NCBI GenBank assembly: GCA_900316295.1 | Contig: ONCJ01000011.1 | Location: 30,235 to 94,234 of the forward strand | Origin: an uncultured Prevotella sp. | Lineage (GTDB): Bacteria > Bacteroidota > Bacteroidia > Bacteroidales > Bacteroidaceae | Direction of reading: 5' to 3' | Length of the DNA: 64,000 nucleotides | Shown: positions 6,848 to 15,814 of the stretch, one piece after another | How the letters are laid out: each line of letters opens with the position of its first letter | How positions within the stretch are numbered: position 1 is the stretch's first letter | Notes under the pieces: model-generated | Databases searched by the model: none | Told to the model about the DNA's origin: nothing | The model's input: the letters and a program-made list of their open reading frames with translations, nothing else | Program-made: the position numbers and the translations under genes

Positions 6848-9667
6848 TTATCTTATTGCAATCTTTTTACCGTCCATGATATAGATTCCCTTGGGCAATC
6901 CTGTGATGCCGTTGGTACTTACGCATTGTCCGCTGAGGCTGAACACCTTTCCGCTGGATTGTGCTACTGGTCTGAATGAGGTTTTGATGTCGGTTGTCTC
7001 CGACTCTGCCTTCTCCGTCTCTATGATTTCTCCGAAGAGCATGCTTATGCCCTTGGCATTGGTGCTACCGTCAGATACCTGTTGTTCTCCTGCAGTAGCC
7101 AGATCGATAAGTGCCTTGGAGAACTCTAAATAGCCAAGTCCATACTTCAGTTTTACGGTCTTACCTTCACCGATAGGCGAGAGTACTCCTTGATAGAAGT
7201 AGTAGTTCTGCGCTCCTTCTGTGCTACCCCTCTGGGTGATTGATGTCCGCTCGTTTACGTCGCCTTCTTCGTCGGGGTTATAGTATTCCACCACATCTGT
7301 CTGGTTCTCATTCCTTATGTTGAAGACGGGAGCCGTGGATATGAAGTACATGTAGGCGTTATCGTACGTAGCCTTCTCAGTGTCATCCAGCACGTAGTTG
7401 TTGTTTTCATCCTTCTGAATCTTAAAGTCAGTGAGAAGTTGGTTATATTTATTGTTGTCGTCAGTGCTCAACTTATCCAAATATGTTTTAACATCATTAT
7501 CCACTGATATGTTATATGTGAAGTTGTTTGAGCGGAACTTATAGCTCTTGAAGTCGCGCACATCGGCACGCAGGTCGCTCACCGTGAAGTCGCTCTCGTC
7601 TGTTGCCGTTCCATCTCGATATTTATTGTTCTTTTCTCCGTCGAGGTGGATGATGTAAGGATAGTTGGCACGCACGTTCTTTACCTTAAAACCATTCCAG
7701 CCGCTACTGCTGTTGTCGGCTTCTCTTTCGTAAGTTGTATTGTCTTTGCGGTCGTATATAGCATCCACAAAAGCGATGGTTGCAACGGTTGAGCCTTTTA
7801 TGCCGATGGTGCTGTCACCGCTCTTGTTTGGCTCCAGTTTCTTGGTAACAGTAGAGCTACCGCCAATCTCACAAATCATGGCGTTCTTGCCGAAGGTGGC
7901 GTGGAATTGTTCTGGTGTGAGGTTATATGGCAGGGTGATGGGCTTCCAGTAGCTTGCGCTGAGGCTGTGGTTGAACTCTGCGTAGCCGCGAACGTATTTG
8001 GCAGTCTGCGAACCTACCAGTTCCACCTTGGTGATATTCTTGTCCGAGTCAAGTTTCATACCGTTCAGCGTTACATCGGAGAGCATTCCTTGCTTGGTAC
8101 CATTGTCCGAGTCCCCGTCATTGTCTATTATATCATTATTCTTAGAATCATTAAAATAGGCGATTACATCGGACATCGGGAAGGTTGCAGTATAGCTGCC
8201 GTCGAACTTGATATGGTTGTAATATTCATTGTTTCCATCACGACGGCGAGTGTAATAGGCGTGGCAGTTTTTTTCGTTTATAGTTACGGCATCGGTGTTG
8301 TCCATTGCTTTTAGGTAACTTCCATTACCGCCAGCCTCAGAGAATGTCACCCTGACGATGTTGTTCTTTGTGTTGTCGATGGAGCGTCCGAAATTGCCAT
8401 TGCCATCGCCTGCCTTTCGGAAGTAATCGCCAGGAACAGTGGCTGTAGTGTCTGCGGTTTGACTATATGTACTAACAACCTCTCCGTCCGTCCATGCCTC
8501 GCAGCTCTCGTTTGCGGTAATCACGTATGCTCCTGCGAATGTGTATCCGATGCCGTTCACGCGAAGTCCGTCATCTATAGTAGAGCTATTGAGCATAGTT
8601 TTCAACGCATCGTTGATGGTGATGTCGATGTATTTCCAGTCGGCAATGCTGAACTTATCAGCACCAGTCATTATCTCATGCCAGTCGCTACCCGTTTTCA
8701 GACAAGCGTAGGAAGCAACGGAGGTTCCTCTGAGAAGTATGCGCAGAACGTTGCCAGCAGTTACGTTGTTACCCTTGATAACAACGCCGCGAGCACTCCA
8801 GTTGTTCATGGTCTCGTTACCCTCATAATTCAGTTCGGAATATGTAACACCTTTGTGGATTAGGTAGTTTTGCTCCTCCTCGGATGGAGCAGTATAATAT
8901 ACACTCGATATGGTAAAGTTCTTTCCCTGAATCTGGATATTCTCGTTTTTCTCAATGTGTGTGGTATAGTCGCTTGGAACGGTGAAGGTGAAATAGTCAT
9001 TGAAGTTTTTTTCGCCACCATGATCTTGTTCAGAATATCCTCCGTGTGTGATGTAGGTGCCATTAGAATATTGTATCTTTATCTGTGCGTCGGTTCCCTT
9101 ATCGCATACAACAGTAATCTTTCCGCCAGCGGTTACCGTTGTACTTGATGACGGAGTGATATTAACCGTCTTATCCCAGTTATCGCTATTCATTGCCACA
9201 TCCCCGTATTGTCCCCACCAGTCGGTCTTATTTGCAGAGTATTGATAACCGCCGACAGGCGCATCAACGGTTTCGCCGTCTCTTATTATCGTTATGCGAT
9301 ACAAATTATAATACTGACCTTTTATATAAAAATCATTTTCTTTAAACCAGGATGCTTTGTTGTTTGTAGTATTTGTAGTATAGGTGTAGGTACTGGTGAA
9401 ATTATCTGCTTCCACAAGCTTGTCGCCAACATTTGTTCCCGTGCCATGAGCTATCTGAATCTGCGCACCAGTTTTTGTCTCGTAGGCATAGAACTTCACC
9501 TTGTCGCCATCCTGAAGGTAGGCAAACAAGTCCTTGGATACTTCCAGCTTTTGTGTCCAACTACCACCTGAGCAGTCGAAGTATCCTTGCCATACCGTTT
9601 TCTCCCATGCTAAAACGTTCAGTGTTCCCATCAATGCCACGATGGACAATAGAAATAATCTCTTCAT
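6848..9667 (-). CDS. Large secreted protein with mannanase-like N-terminal module and sorting-type C-terminus
   Basis: 939 aa. A signal peptide (1-20, ending 'LNVLA') is followed by a beta-sandwich module starting 'WEKTVWQGYFDC'. This module resembles the two N-terminal modules of the GH5 mannanase: W-x-G near the start, then a 'GDKVKFYAYE...AQIQIA' core. Further similar segments occur near 150-260 ('DAQIKIQYSN') and 280-390. The rest is Asn/Asp-rich with no catalytic motif I recognise. The end ('GLPKGIYIMDGKKIAIR') matches Prevotella sorting-type tails, so it is probably exported and surface-anchored. Carbohydrate binding is inferred from the shared module. Its promoter (TACCTTTG on this strand) is at 9731-9738. 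Confidence 0.75.
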   Translation of the reverse strand: MKRLFLLSIVALMGTLNVLAWEKTVWQGYFDCSGGSWTQKLEVSKDLFAYLQDGDKVKFYAYETKTGAQIQIAHGTGTNVGDKLVEADNFTSTYTYTTNTTNNKASWFKENDFYIKGQYYNLYRITIIRDGETVDAPVGGYQYSANKTDWWGQYGDVAMNSDNWDKTVNITPSSSTTVTAGGKITVVCDKGTDAQIKIQYSNGTYITHGGYSEQDHGGEKNFNDYFTFTVPSDYTTHIEKNENIQIQGKNFTISSVYYTAPSEEEQNYLIHKGVTYSELNYEGNETMNNWSARGVVIKGNNVTAGNVLRILLRGTSVASYACLKTGSDWHEIMTGADKFSIADWKYIDITINDALKTMLNSSTIDDGLRVNGIGYTFAGAYVITANESCEAWTDGEVVSTYSQTADTTATVPGDYFRKAGDGNGNFGRSIDNTKNNIVRVTFSEAGGNGSYLKAMDNTDAVTINEKNCHAYYTRRRDGNNEYYNHIKFDGSYTATFPMSDVIAYFNDSKNNDIIDNDGDSDNGTKQGMLSDVTLNGMKLDSDKNITKVELVGSQTAKYVRGYAEFNHSLSASYWKPITLPYNLTPEQFHATFGKNAMICEIGGSSTVTKKLEPNKSGDSTIGIKGSTVATIAFVDAIYDRKDNTTYEREADNSSSGWNGFKVKNVRANYPYIIHLDGEKNNKYRDGTATDESDFTVSDLRADVRDFKSYKFRSNNFTYNISVDNDVKTYLDKLSTDDNNKYNQLLTDFKIQKDENNNYVLDDTEKATYDNAYMYFISTAPVFNIRNENQTDVVEYYNPDEEGDVNERTSITQRGSTEGAQNYYFYQGVLSPIGEGKTVKLKYGLGYLEFSKALIDLATAGEQQVSDGSTNAKGISMLFGEIIETEKAESETTDIKTSFRPVAQSSGKVFSLSGQCVSTNGITGLPKGIYIMDGKKIAIR

Positions 9668-9730
9668 AAGGTAATTACAAAATGTTAGTATTGTGTATTA
9701 TTAGTTGTCTGTTTATTGCTAAGTGCGATG

Positions 9731-9738
9731 CAAAGGTA
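9731..9738 (-). promoter_or_regulatory. -7 box for the 939-aa secreted protein
   Basis: CAAAGGTA on the plus strand reads TACCTTTG on the minus strand, about 64 bases before the start codon at 9667. Confidence 0.6.
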
Positions 9739-9900
9739 TGTATTTTTAGTAAATAGATGAAGAAAAAATAGATAAAAATGGATATGTAGTACGAATGGTA
9801 CCCCCGATTGCGACAAAACGAACATATGGAAATGTTGTAATAGTGGGTAATTCCCTTTTTAATTGTTAATTATCTGTGGCCGATGGCGAATTATCAAAGG

Positions 9901-9916
9901 AAAAGTAGTACTTTTG
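9901..9916 (+). promoter_or_regulatory. dapB operon promoter overlapping a palindrome
   Basis: -7 box TACTTTTG at 9909-9916, 22 bases before the dapB ATG. The box forms the right arm of a perfect palindrome AAAAGTA-G-TACTTTT (9901-9915), which could be an operator or chance symmetry. The leader is too short for a lysine riboswitch. Confidence 0.6.
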
Positions 9917-9938
9917 CGGCGATTTAAATACAGAGATT

Positions 9939-10652
9939 ATGAAAATAGCATTGATAGGCTACGGCAAGATGGGCAAGATGATAGAGAAGATTGCCCGCGA
10001 AAGAGGTCATGAGATAGTGAGCATCATCGACATTGACAACCAAGAAGACTTTGAAAGCGAGGCATTTGCATCGGCTGACGTGGCAATAGAGTTCACTGCT
10101 CCGCAGGCTGCCTACGGCAACTACCTCAGGGCGTTCCAGAAGAACGTGAAGGTGGTGAGCGGCTCTACGGGATGGATGAAGGACCACGGCGACGACGTGA
10201 AGCGTATGTGCGAGGAGGGACAAACGCTGTTCTGGGCTTCCAACTTCTCTATCGGAGTAGCGATATTCTCGGCAGTAAACCGATACCTGGCAAAGATCAT
10301 GAACCAGTTTCCACAATACGACGTGGAGATGGAGGAGACCCATCATGTGCATAAGCTCGACCATCCCAGCGGAACAGCCATCACACTGGCTGAACAGATA
10401 GTGGAGAACATCGACCGCAAGGAGGCTTGGGCTGAGGATACTACCGACCCCAAGATGTTGCGCATAGACCATATACGCCGAGGAGAAGTGGCAGGAATAC
10501 ATACCATACGCTACGACTCGCCTGCCGACATTATCACCATCACCCACGACGCCCACTCGCGTCAGGGCTTTGCACTGGGTGCGGTGCTCGCAGCAGAGTA
10601 CACTAACGACCATTCGGGACTGCTCACCATAAGTGATATGTTTAAGTTCTAA
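9939..10652 (+). CDS. dapB: 4-hydroxy-tetrahydrodipicolinate reductase
   Basis: Reduces 4-hydroxy-tetrahydrodipicolinate with NAD(P)H in the diaminopimelate/lysine pathway, in the cytoplasm. 237 aa, slightly shorter than the usual 240-270. The N-terminal nucleotide-binding motif is 'GYGKMGKMI'. The catalytic segment 'HHVHKLDHPSGTA' has the family's His and Lys and the substrate-binding SGTA. It heads an operon with lepB (6-base gap) and the WbqC-like gene. Confidence 0.95.
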   Translation: MKIALIGYGKMGKMIEKIARERGHEIVSIIDIDNQEDFESEAFASADVAIEFTAPQAAYGNYLRAFQKNVKVVSGSTGWMKDHGDDVKRMCEEGQTLFWASNFSIGVAIFSAVNRYLAKIMNQFPQYDVEMEETHHVHKLDHPSGTAITLAEQIVENIDRKEAWAEDTTDPKMLRIDHIRRGEVAGIHTIRYDSPADIITITHDAHSRQGFALGAVLAAEYTNDHSGLLTISDMFKF

Positions 10653-10658
10653 AAAAAG

Positions 10659-12191
10659 ATGATTGATAAAGAAAAAGCAAAACTTAACCCCAAATGGCAG
10701 TGGACCAAGTTCGTCTTCGTCCTCGTATGCTACCTGCTGTTCCTCTACTGGGTGAAAAGCTGGTGGGGACTGCTGGTGATACCATTCATATACGATGTAT
10801 ATATCACCAAGAAAATAAAATGGCAATGGTGGAAGGATGCCGAGAGACCCGTGCGTTTCGTGATGTCATGGATTGACGCTCTGGTGTTTGCTCTCGTAGC
10901 AGTATACTTCATCAACCTGTTCTTCTTCCAGAACTACGTCATTCCGTCGAGCTCGCTCGAGAAGTCTCTGCTCACGGGCGACTACCTGTTCGTGTCAAAG
11001 GTGAGCTATGGTCCGCGCATACCACAGACTCCACTCACCATGCCACTGACCCAACACACCATGCCACTCTTCAACTGCAAGTCGTATATCGAATGGCCAC
11101 AGTGGGACTACCGACGTGTGAAGGGATTGGGCAAGGTGGAACTCAACGACATCGTGGTGTTCAACTACCCTGCCGGCGACACCATCCTTACTGCTGACCG
11201 CTATCAGGCTCAAGACTATTATAAACAGGTATATGACATAGGTGAGGCCCTGTACGGACAACAACACCCGGAAATCAATCTCTCGGAGATGACCATCGAA
11301 GAGCAGCGTGAATTCTATACATCGGCATATTCCATAGGAAGAAAATATATCATGGATGACCAGGCGGAGTTTGGTGTAATAGACTCAAGACCCACCGACC
11401 GCCGGGAAAACTATGTGAAACGATGTGTGGGACTGCCAGGACAGACTCTGCAGATAAAAGAAAAGATAGTATATCTGGACGGCAAAGCCAACAAGGAGCC
11501 CGACAACGTTCAGTACACATACTTCGTAAAATTGAAAAACACGTCGGCAAGCGAATTGTTCGGGGCTAAATACGACGACCTGCGCAAGGAACTGGGCATC
11601 AGCGAGGAGGACGTGACGAGCCTGTCACGACTGCACGGATACGACTTGGAACAAGGCAACATTCTCAACCCCACCATACTACAGCAGTTTGACGGCTACA
11701 TGCCGCTCACCAAGAGGGCTGCCGCAGAGCTTAAGAAGAGAGGCGTAGTGTCAGCCATACGCATGGTGACCGACAAAGACCTGTTCTCCGACTTCGTCTA
11801 TCCGCTCAATGCCTTCACAGGATGGACCCGCGACAACTTCGGTCCGCTGTGGATTCCCAAGAAGGGAGCATCTGTCAAGCTGACATTGGAGAACCTGCCA
11901 GCATACGAACGACCCATACGAGTATATGAGGGCAATGACCTGCAGGTGAAGAACGGAAAGATATTCATCAATGGTAAGCAGACCAACGAATACACATTCA
12001 AGCTGGACTACTACTGGATGATGGGCGACAACAGGCACAACTCTGCCGACTCACGCTACTGGGGCTTCGTACCCGAAGACCACATCGTAGGCAAACCGCT
12101 GTTCATCTGGTGGTCGTCTGACCCCGACCGCGGTGGACTGGGAGGTGTGCGCTGGAGCCGACTCTTCTCCTGGGTGGACAATATCAAGTGA
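10659..12191 (+). CDS. lepB: Signal peptidase I
   Basis: Inner-membrane serine protease that removes signal peptides from exported proteins. 510 aa, much longer than the E. coli enzyme because of a large insertion, as is common in Bacteroidetes. Two hydrophobic segments (about 17-50 and 66-92) precede the catalytic box 'IPSSSLEKSLL' (Ser99). The general-base Lys254 is in 'RRENYVKRCVGLPGQ', and the conserved 'GDNRHNSADSRYWG' lies near the end. The position after the catalytic Ser is Leu instead of the usual Met. Confidence 0.95.
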   Translation: MIDKEKAKLNPKWQWTKFVFVLVCYLLFLYWVKSWWGLLVIPFIYDVYITKKIKWQWWKDAERPVRFVMSWIDALVFALVAVYFINLFFFQNYVIPSSSLEKSLLTGDYLFVSKVSYGPRIPQTPLTMPLTQHTMPLFNCKSYIEWPQWDYRRVKGLGKVELNDIVVFNYPAGDTILTADRYQAQDYYKQVYDIGEALYGQQHPEINLSEMTIEEQREFYTSAYSIGRKYIMDDQAEFGVIDSRPTDRRENYVKRCVGLPGQTLQIKEKIVYLDGKANKEPDNVQYTYFVKLKNTSASELFGAKYDDLRKELGISEEDVTSLSRLHGYDLEQGNILNPTILQQFDGYMPLTKRAAAELKKRGVVSAIRMVTDKDLFSDFVYPLNAFTGWTRDNFGPLWIPKKGASVKLTLENLPAYERPIRVYEGNDLQVKNGKIFINGKQTNEYTFKLDYYWMMGDNRHNSADSRYWGFVPEDHIVGKPLFIWWSSDPDRGGLGGVRWSRLFSWVDNIK

Positions 12192-12196
12192 GGAAT

Positions 12197-12745
12197 ATGC
12201 TCCTGAGTACGACATATTTCGGTCCTATACAGTGGTATCAGAAGGTGAACAGGGCTGAGAGGGTGTGGATAGAAGCCCATGAGTCGTTCATCAAACAGAC
12301 CTATCGCAACCGATGTGTCATAGCCACTACCAACGGTACGCAGATACTCTCGGTACCAGTAAATCACGACGAGGGCAGAGGAATACGCCAGATACGTATC
12401 TCAAACCATGGCAACTGGCGACACCTGCACTGGAACGCACTGGCATCAGCCTACGGCAAGAGCCCCTTCTTCGACTACTACGAGGATGACCTGCGCCCGT
12501 TTTTCGAACAGGAATGGGAATACCTGTTCGACTTCAACCTCGCCATCATACACAAGATGCTTGAGTTGCTGGATGTGAGAAGGGATATAATGCTCACTGA
12601 GGAATACAGTCCATCATCATCGCCTGATGACTTCCATCCACAACGCTACTGGCAGGTATACCAGCAGAAGCACGGATTTATTCCGAATCTGAGTATCCTC
12701 GACCTGCTATTCAACATGGGAAATGAAGCAATATACTACTTGTAA
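12197..12745 (+). CDS. WbqC-like family protein
   Basis: About 182 aa beginning 'MLLSTTYFGPIQWYQK', which matches WbqC-family proteins (PF08889) often found with O-antigen and capsule genes. The biochemical role is not established; the family has a conserved His/Asp-containing core. The ATG at 12197 is preferred to the in-frame GTG at 12188, which overlaps the lepB stop, because the family usually starts at this methionine. It is the last gene of the dapB-lepB operon. Confidence 0.82.
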   Translation: MLLSTTYFGPIQWYQKVNRAERVWIEAHESFIKQTYRNRCVIATTNGTQILSVPVNHDEGRGIRQIRISNHGNWRHLHWNALASAYGKSPFFDYYEDDLRPFFEQEWEYLFDFNLAIIHKMLELLDVRRDIMLTEEYSPSSSPDDFHPQRYWQVYQQKHGFIPNLSILDLLFNMGNEAIYYL

Positions 12746-12808
12746 GAAAGACAAAAGAATACTTTCAGTCAAACAACAGACTACGTTTAGGAAAGAAACA
12801 AACCACTT

Positions 12809-13780
12809 ATGAGAAAAGTAATAGGCATAGGAGAAACGGTACTGGACATCATCTTCAGGGATGACAGCCCGATAGCCGCCTTACCTGGGGGGTCAACGTA
12901 TAATGCGATGATCTCATTAGGTCGCTCTGGCGTGGATTGTACATTCATCAGCGAGGTGGGCGACGACCGTGTGGGCGACCGCATCGTGAAGTTTCTGCAA
13001 GAGAATGGTGTCGACAGCCAATGCGTATGCCGCTTTAGAGGTACCAAGTCACCACTTTCATTGGCATTCCTCAATGACAAAAACGATGCCGAATACATCT
13101 TCTACAAAGACCATCCCAACGACCAACTCGATTTTGAATATCCACAGATTTCGCCCGATGACATCGTACTTTTTGGCTCTTTCTATGCTGTCAACCCAGT
13201 GATACGCCATCAGGTGAGCGAACTACTCAGACGAGCACGTCAGGCAGGTGCGATAATATACTATGACGTCAACTTCCGTCCCTCACACCAGAACGAGGTG
13301 GTGAAGATAAGACCACAGCTCTTAGAGAACTTTGAATATGCCGACATCGTCAGGGGAAGCAACGAGGACTTCCACGTTCTCTTTGGTAAAGACAGTGCCG
13401 ACGAGGTATACAACGACGAACTGGCTTTCTACTGCAAGACACTCATATACACTCAGGGGGCAGACCCCGTGGAAGTGAGATGGTGCAAGAACAATAGTAC
13501 GCGCCGGCAGGAAGACGACTCTACATCAAGCCAACAATTCCCAGTAGCCAGCACAAACACCGTGAGCACCATCGGCGCTGGCGACAACTTTAATGCTGGC
13601 TTCATCTTCGGACTGATAAGCGAAGGCATAAGCCGACACGACATAGAGCAGGGACTGTCTGCCCAGCAGTGGAGCCGCCTCATCAAGTCAGCACAAGCCT
13701 TCTCTGCCGACTGCTGCAAGGACATATACAACTATGTGTCAGTGGAGTTCGGAAAAGAACGGAGAGAACAGACAAAATAA
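12809..13780 (+). CDS. PfkB-family sugar kinase (fructokinase-like)
   Basis: ATP-dependent kinase of a sugar or nucleoside, cytoplasmic. 323 aa. The N-terminal 'GGSTYNAMISLGRSG' is the substrate-side glycine motif. The C-terminal signature 'IGAGDNFNAGFIFG' carries the catalytic Asp and anion hole. The C-terminal half has a low-complexity patch ('NNSTRRQEDDSTSSQQ', about 230-245) before the signature, probably a surface loop. The substrate cannot be fixed from sequence; fructose is the usual annotation for this subgroup. Confidence 0.88.
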   Translation: MRKVIGIGETVLDIIFRDDSPIAALPGGSTYNAMISLGRSGVDCTFISEVGDDRVGDRIVKFLQENGVDSQCVCRFRGTKSPLSLAFLNDKNDAEYIFYKDHPNDQLDFEYPQISPDDIVLFGSFYAVNPVIRHQVSELLRRARQAGAIIYYDVNFRPSHQNEVVKIRPQLLENFEYADIVRGSNEDFHVLFGKDSADEVYNDELAFYCKTLIYTQGADPVEVRWCKNNSTRRQEDDSTSSQQFPVASTNTVSTIGAGDNFNAGFIFGLISEGISRHDIEQGLSAQQWSRLIKSAQAFSADCCKDIYNYVSVEFGKERREQTK

Positions 13781-13855
13781 CGGAATAACTATATTACGAA
13801 ATATCGAGGTTTCGAGAAAACGACATAAAGACATAAAGACAAAACAACAATAACT

Positions 13856-15055
13856 ATGATTGAGATTAAAAACAAAGTCTACTATGTAGGCGTCAACGAC
13901 CGCAACAAGTCATTGTTTGAGGGACTATGGCCCCTCCCCAACGGAGTATCCTACAACTCATATCTTATTGACGACGACAAGGTGGTGCTCGTTGACACCG
14001 TCGAGGTGGACTTCTTCACACAGTTTATCGAGAACATCAAGGAGGTGATTGGTGAGCGACCAATAGACTACCTCGTAGTTAACCACATGGAACCCGACCA
14101 TAGCGGCTCTATTGCCCTACTCCAGAAGTACTATCCCGACATCAAGATAATAGGCAACAAGAAGACGTTCGGCATGCTCGAAGGATTTTACGGATTGACG
14201 GAGAACCTCGTAGAGGTAAAAAACGGCGATTTCATCGAAACAGGCAGCCACACGCTGACCTTCGTTCTCACGCCGATGGTACACTGGCCAGAGACGATGG
14301 TGACACTCGACACTACCGACAACATACTCTTCTCGGGCGATGCCTTCGGATGTTTTGGTGCACTTAATGGTGGTATCATCGACGAAGAGATCAATTGTGA
14401 CACGTTCTGGCTCGAGATGGTACGATATTACAGCAATATCGTAGGCAAATATGGTGTGCCTGTACAGAATGCGCTGAAGAAACTCGCAGGCGTACAGATA
14501 GACTATATCTGTGCCACCCACGGTCCAGTATGGCATCAGTATATCAGCAAGGTGATAGACATGTACGACCGTATGTCGCGCTATGAGACCGAGGAAGGGC
14601 TCGTCATCTGCTACGGTACCATGTATGGCAACACCGAGCGGATGGCAGAACAGATAGCCCGTGCCGCATCACAGGCAGGTATCAAGAATATTGTCATGTA
14701 TAATGTATCAAAGACCCACCACTCGTATATCATCCGCGACGTGTTCCGCTACAAGGGACTTATCGTTGGTGCTCCTACGTATAATGCCGGACTCTATCAC
14801 GAGATGGACGTTCTGCTCAACGAGCTTGCCAACAAGGACATTAAGAACCACCTGATAGGATGGTTTGGCTCACACTGCTGGGCAAGCAAGGCTGTGGCAG
14901 AGATACAAAAGCTCAACGACGAACGGCTGAAATTTGAGCCCGTAGGTACGCCTGTGGATATGAAGCAGGCTCTCACGGCAGAGACCAAGGAGCAGTGTGC
15001 CGCCCTGGGCAAGGCTATGGCAATGAAACTGAAAGAAGGCCTTATTGAGGGCTAA
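13856..15055 (+). CDS. Flavodiiron protein (A-type flavoprotein)
   Basis: Reduces O2 to water (or NO) in anaerobes using a diiron site and FMN, cytoplasmic. 399 aa. The metallo-beta-lactamase-like half has 'HMEPDHSG' (His77, Glu79, Asp81, His82), the canonical diiron ligand motif. The flavodoxin half starts near 255 with the FMN phosphate loop 'YGTMYGNTERMAEQ'. There is no rubredoxin domain, so an external electron donor is needed. It fits an obligate anaerobe exposed to traces of oxygen. Confidence 0.95.
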   Translation: MIEIKNKVYYVGVNDRNKSLFEGLWPLPNGVSYNSYLIDDDKVVLVDTVEVDFFTQFIENIKEVIGERPIDYLVVNHMEPDHSGSIALLQKYYPDIKIIGNKKTFGMLEGFYGLTENLVEVKNGDFIETGSHTLTFVLTPMVHWPETMVTLDTTDNILFSGDAFGCFGALNGGIIDEEINCDTFWLEMVRYYSNIVGKYGVPVQNALKKLAGVQIDYICATHGPVWHQYISKVIDMYDRMSRYETEEGLVICYGTMYGNTERMAEQIARAASQAGIKNIVMYNVSKTHHSYIIRDVFRYKGLIVGAPTYNAGLYHEMDVLLNELANKDIKNHLIGWFGSHCWASKAVAEIQKLNDERLKFEPVGTPVDMKQALTAETKEQCAALGKAMAMKLKEGLIEG

Positions 15056-15072
15056 CTCCTATCGTTTTACAT

Positions 15073-15155
15073 CGCAAAAAGGCTCTTTTAGGACGCAAAA
15101 AAGGCCTTTTTGAGACGCAAGGAGACCTTTTTAGAACACAAGGAGGTCGTTATTA
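15073..15155. repeat. Imperfect tandem repeat, 21-22 bp unit
   Basis: Three and a half units starting CGCAAAAA or CGCAAGGA and containing CTTTTT, at 15073, 15094, 15116 and a partial copy at 15137. It lies in the short gap after the flavodiiron gene. Each unit has partial internal symmetry (AAAAAGG / CCTTTTT). Confidence 0.7.
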
Positions 15156-15166
15156 CAGGAAAGCAA

Positions 15167-15195
15167 AGAGCTGAGAGGTTGTTTCTCTCAGCTCT
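15167..15195. terminator. Bidirectional terminator overlapping the LOG gene 3' end
   Basis: An 11-bp perfect stem, AGAGCTGAGAG (15167-15177) with CTCTCAGCTCT (15185-15195), 7-base loop, followed by CTTTTT. It separates the convergent flavodiiron and LOG genes and overlaps the last codons of the latter. Confidence 0.8.
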
Positions 15196-15727
15196 CTTTT
15201 TGTATGATCTCCTTGATATCGTCTAACGTGTTGGCAACCAGCAGGTGTTGTCTCAGGCCGTCTCTTATCACTCCCCTGCCCTCCAGGTCGTCTATCATGG
15301 CGAGCAATGAGTTCCAGAAGCCTTTCATATTATAGAGTATCACCTTTTTCTGGTGATAGCCAATGGATGATGCTGCCAATACGGTGAACACCTCGTCGAG
15401 TGTGCCTATGCCTCCTGGCAGGGCTATGTTGATGTCGCTCTGCGCCACCATCAGCGACTTTCGGTCGTCGAGGTTGTCGCAGGGGATGTGTATGTCCACG
15501 TAGTCAGACTTCCGTCCTCTATGCTCCACTATCAGTGGTATGACGCCGATAGTTCTTCCACCAGCATCATGAGCAGATTTCGCCACGCACTCCATCAGTC
15601 CCATGTCGCATCCTCCGAACACCACCGTGTGTCCATTTTCACCAAGCCATCGGCCTAATTCCTCCGTCTTCTTGAAGAAGTCAGGGTCGATATTGCTGTT
15701 GGCTGAACAATAAATAGCTACTTTCAT
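15188..15727 (-). CDS. LOG family protein (nucleoside 5'-monophosphate phosphoribohydrolase-like)
   Basis: 179 aa. Contains the LOG nucleotide-binding motif 'PGGIGTLDEVF' and an upstream 'FGGCDMGLMECVAKSA'. Family members cleave cytokinin riboside monophosphates or related nucleotides into base and ribose 5-phosphate. In gut-type bacteria the physiological substrate is unclear. Full length for the family. Promoter at 15733-15740. Confidence 0.9.
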   Translation of the reverse strand: MKVAIYCSANSNIDPDFFKKTEELGRWLGENGHTVVFGGCDMGLMECVAKSAHDAGGRTIGVIPLIVEHRGRKSDYVDIHIPCDNLDDRKSLMVAQSDINIALPGGIGTLDEVFTVLAASSIGYHQKKVILYNMKGFWNSLLAMIDDLEGRGVIRDGLRQHLLVANTLDDIKEIIQKES

Positions 15728-15732
15728 GGGGG

Positions 15733-15770
15733 CAAAGATAGTGAATAGTCAGGAAAAAGCATTACCTTTG
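15733..15770. promoter_or_regulatory. Divergent promoters for the LOG gene and the DEAD-box helicase
   Basis: Minus strand: TATCTTTG (plus-strand CAAAGATA, 15733-15740), just before the LOG start. Plus strand: TACCTTTG at 15763-15770, about 45 bases before the helicase start codon. Confidence 0.65.
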
Positions 15771-15814
15771 CACCCGAAATAATTTCATTTACACATTATT
15801 ATATTTAAGTTATC

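Noticed and set aside
9916-9938. Lysine riboswitch before dapB
   Set aside because: The predicted leader is only about 15 bases, far too short.
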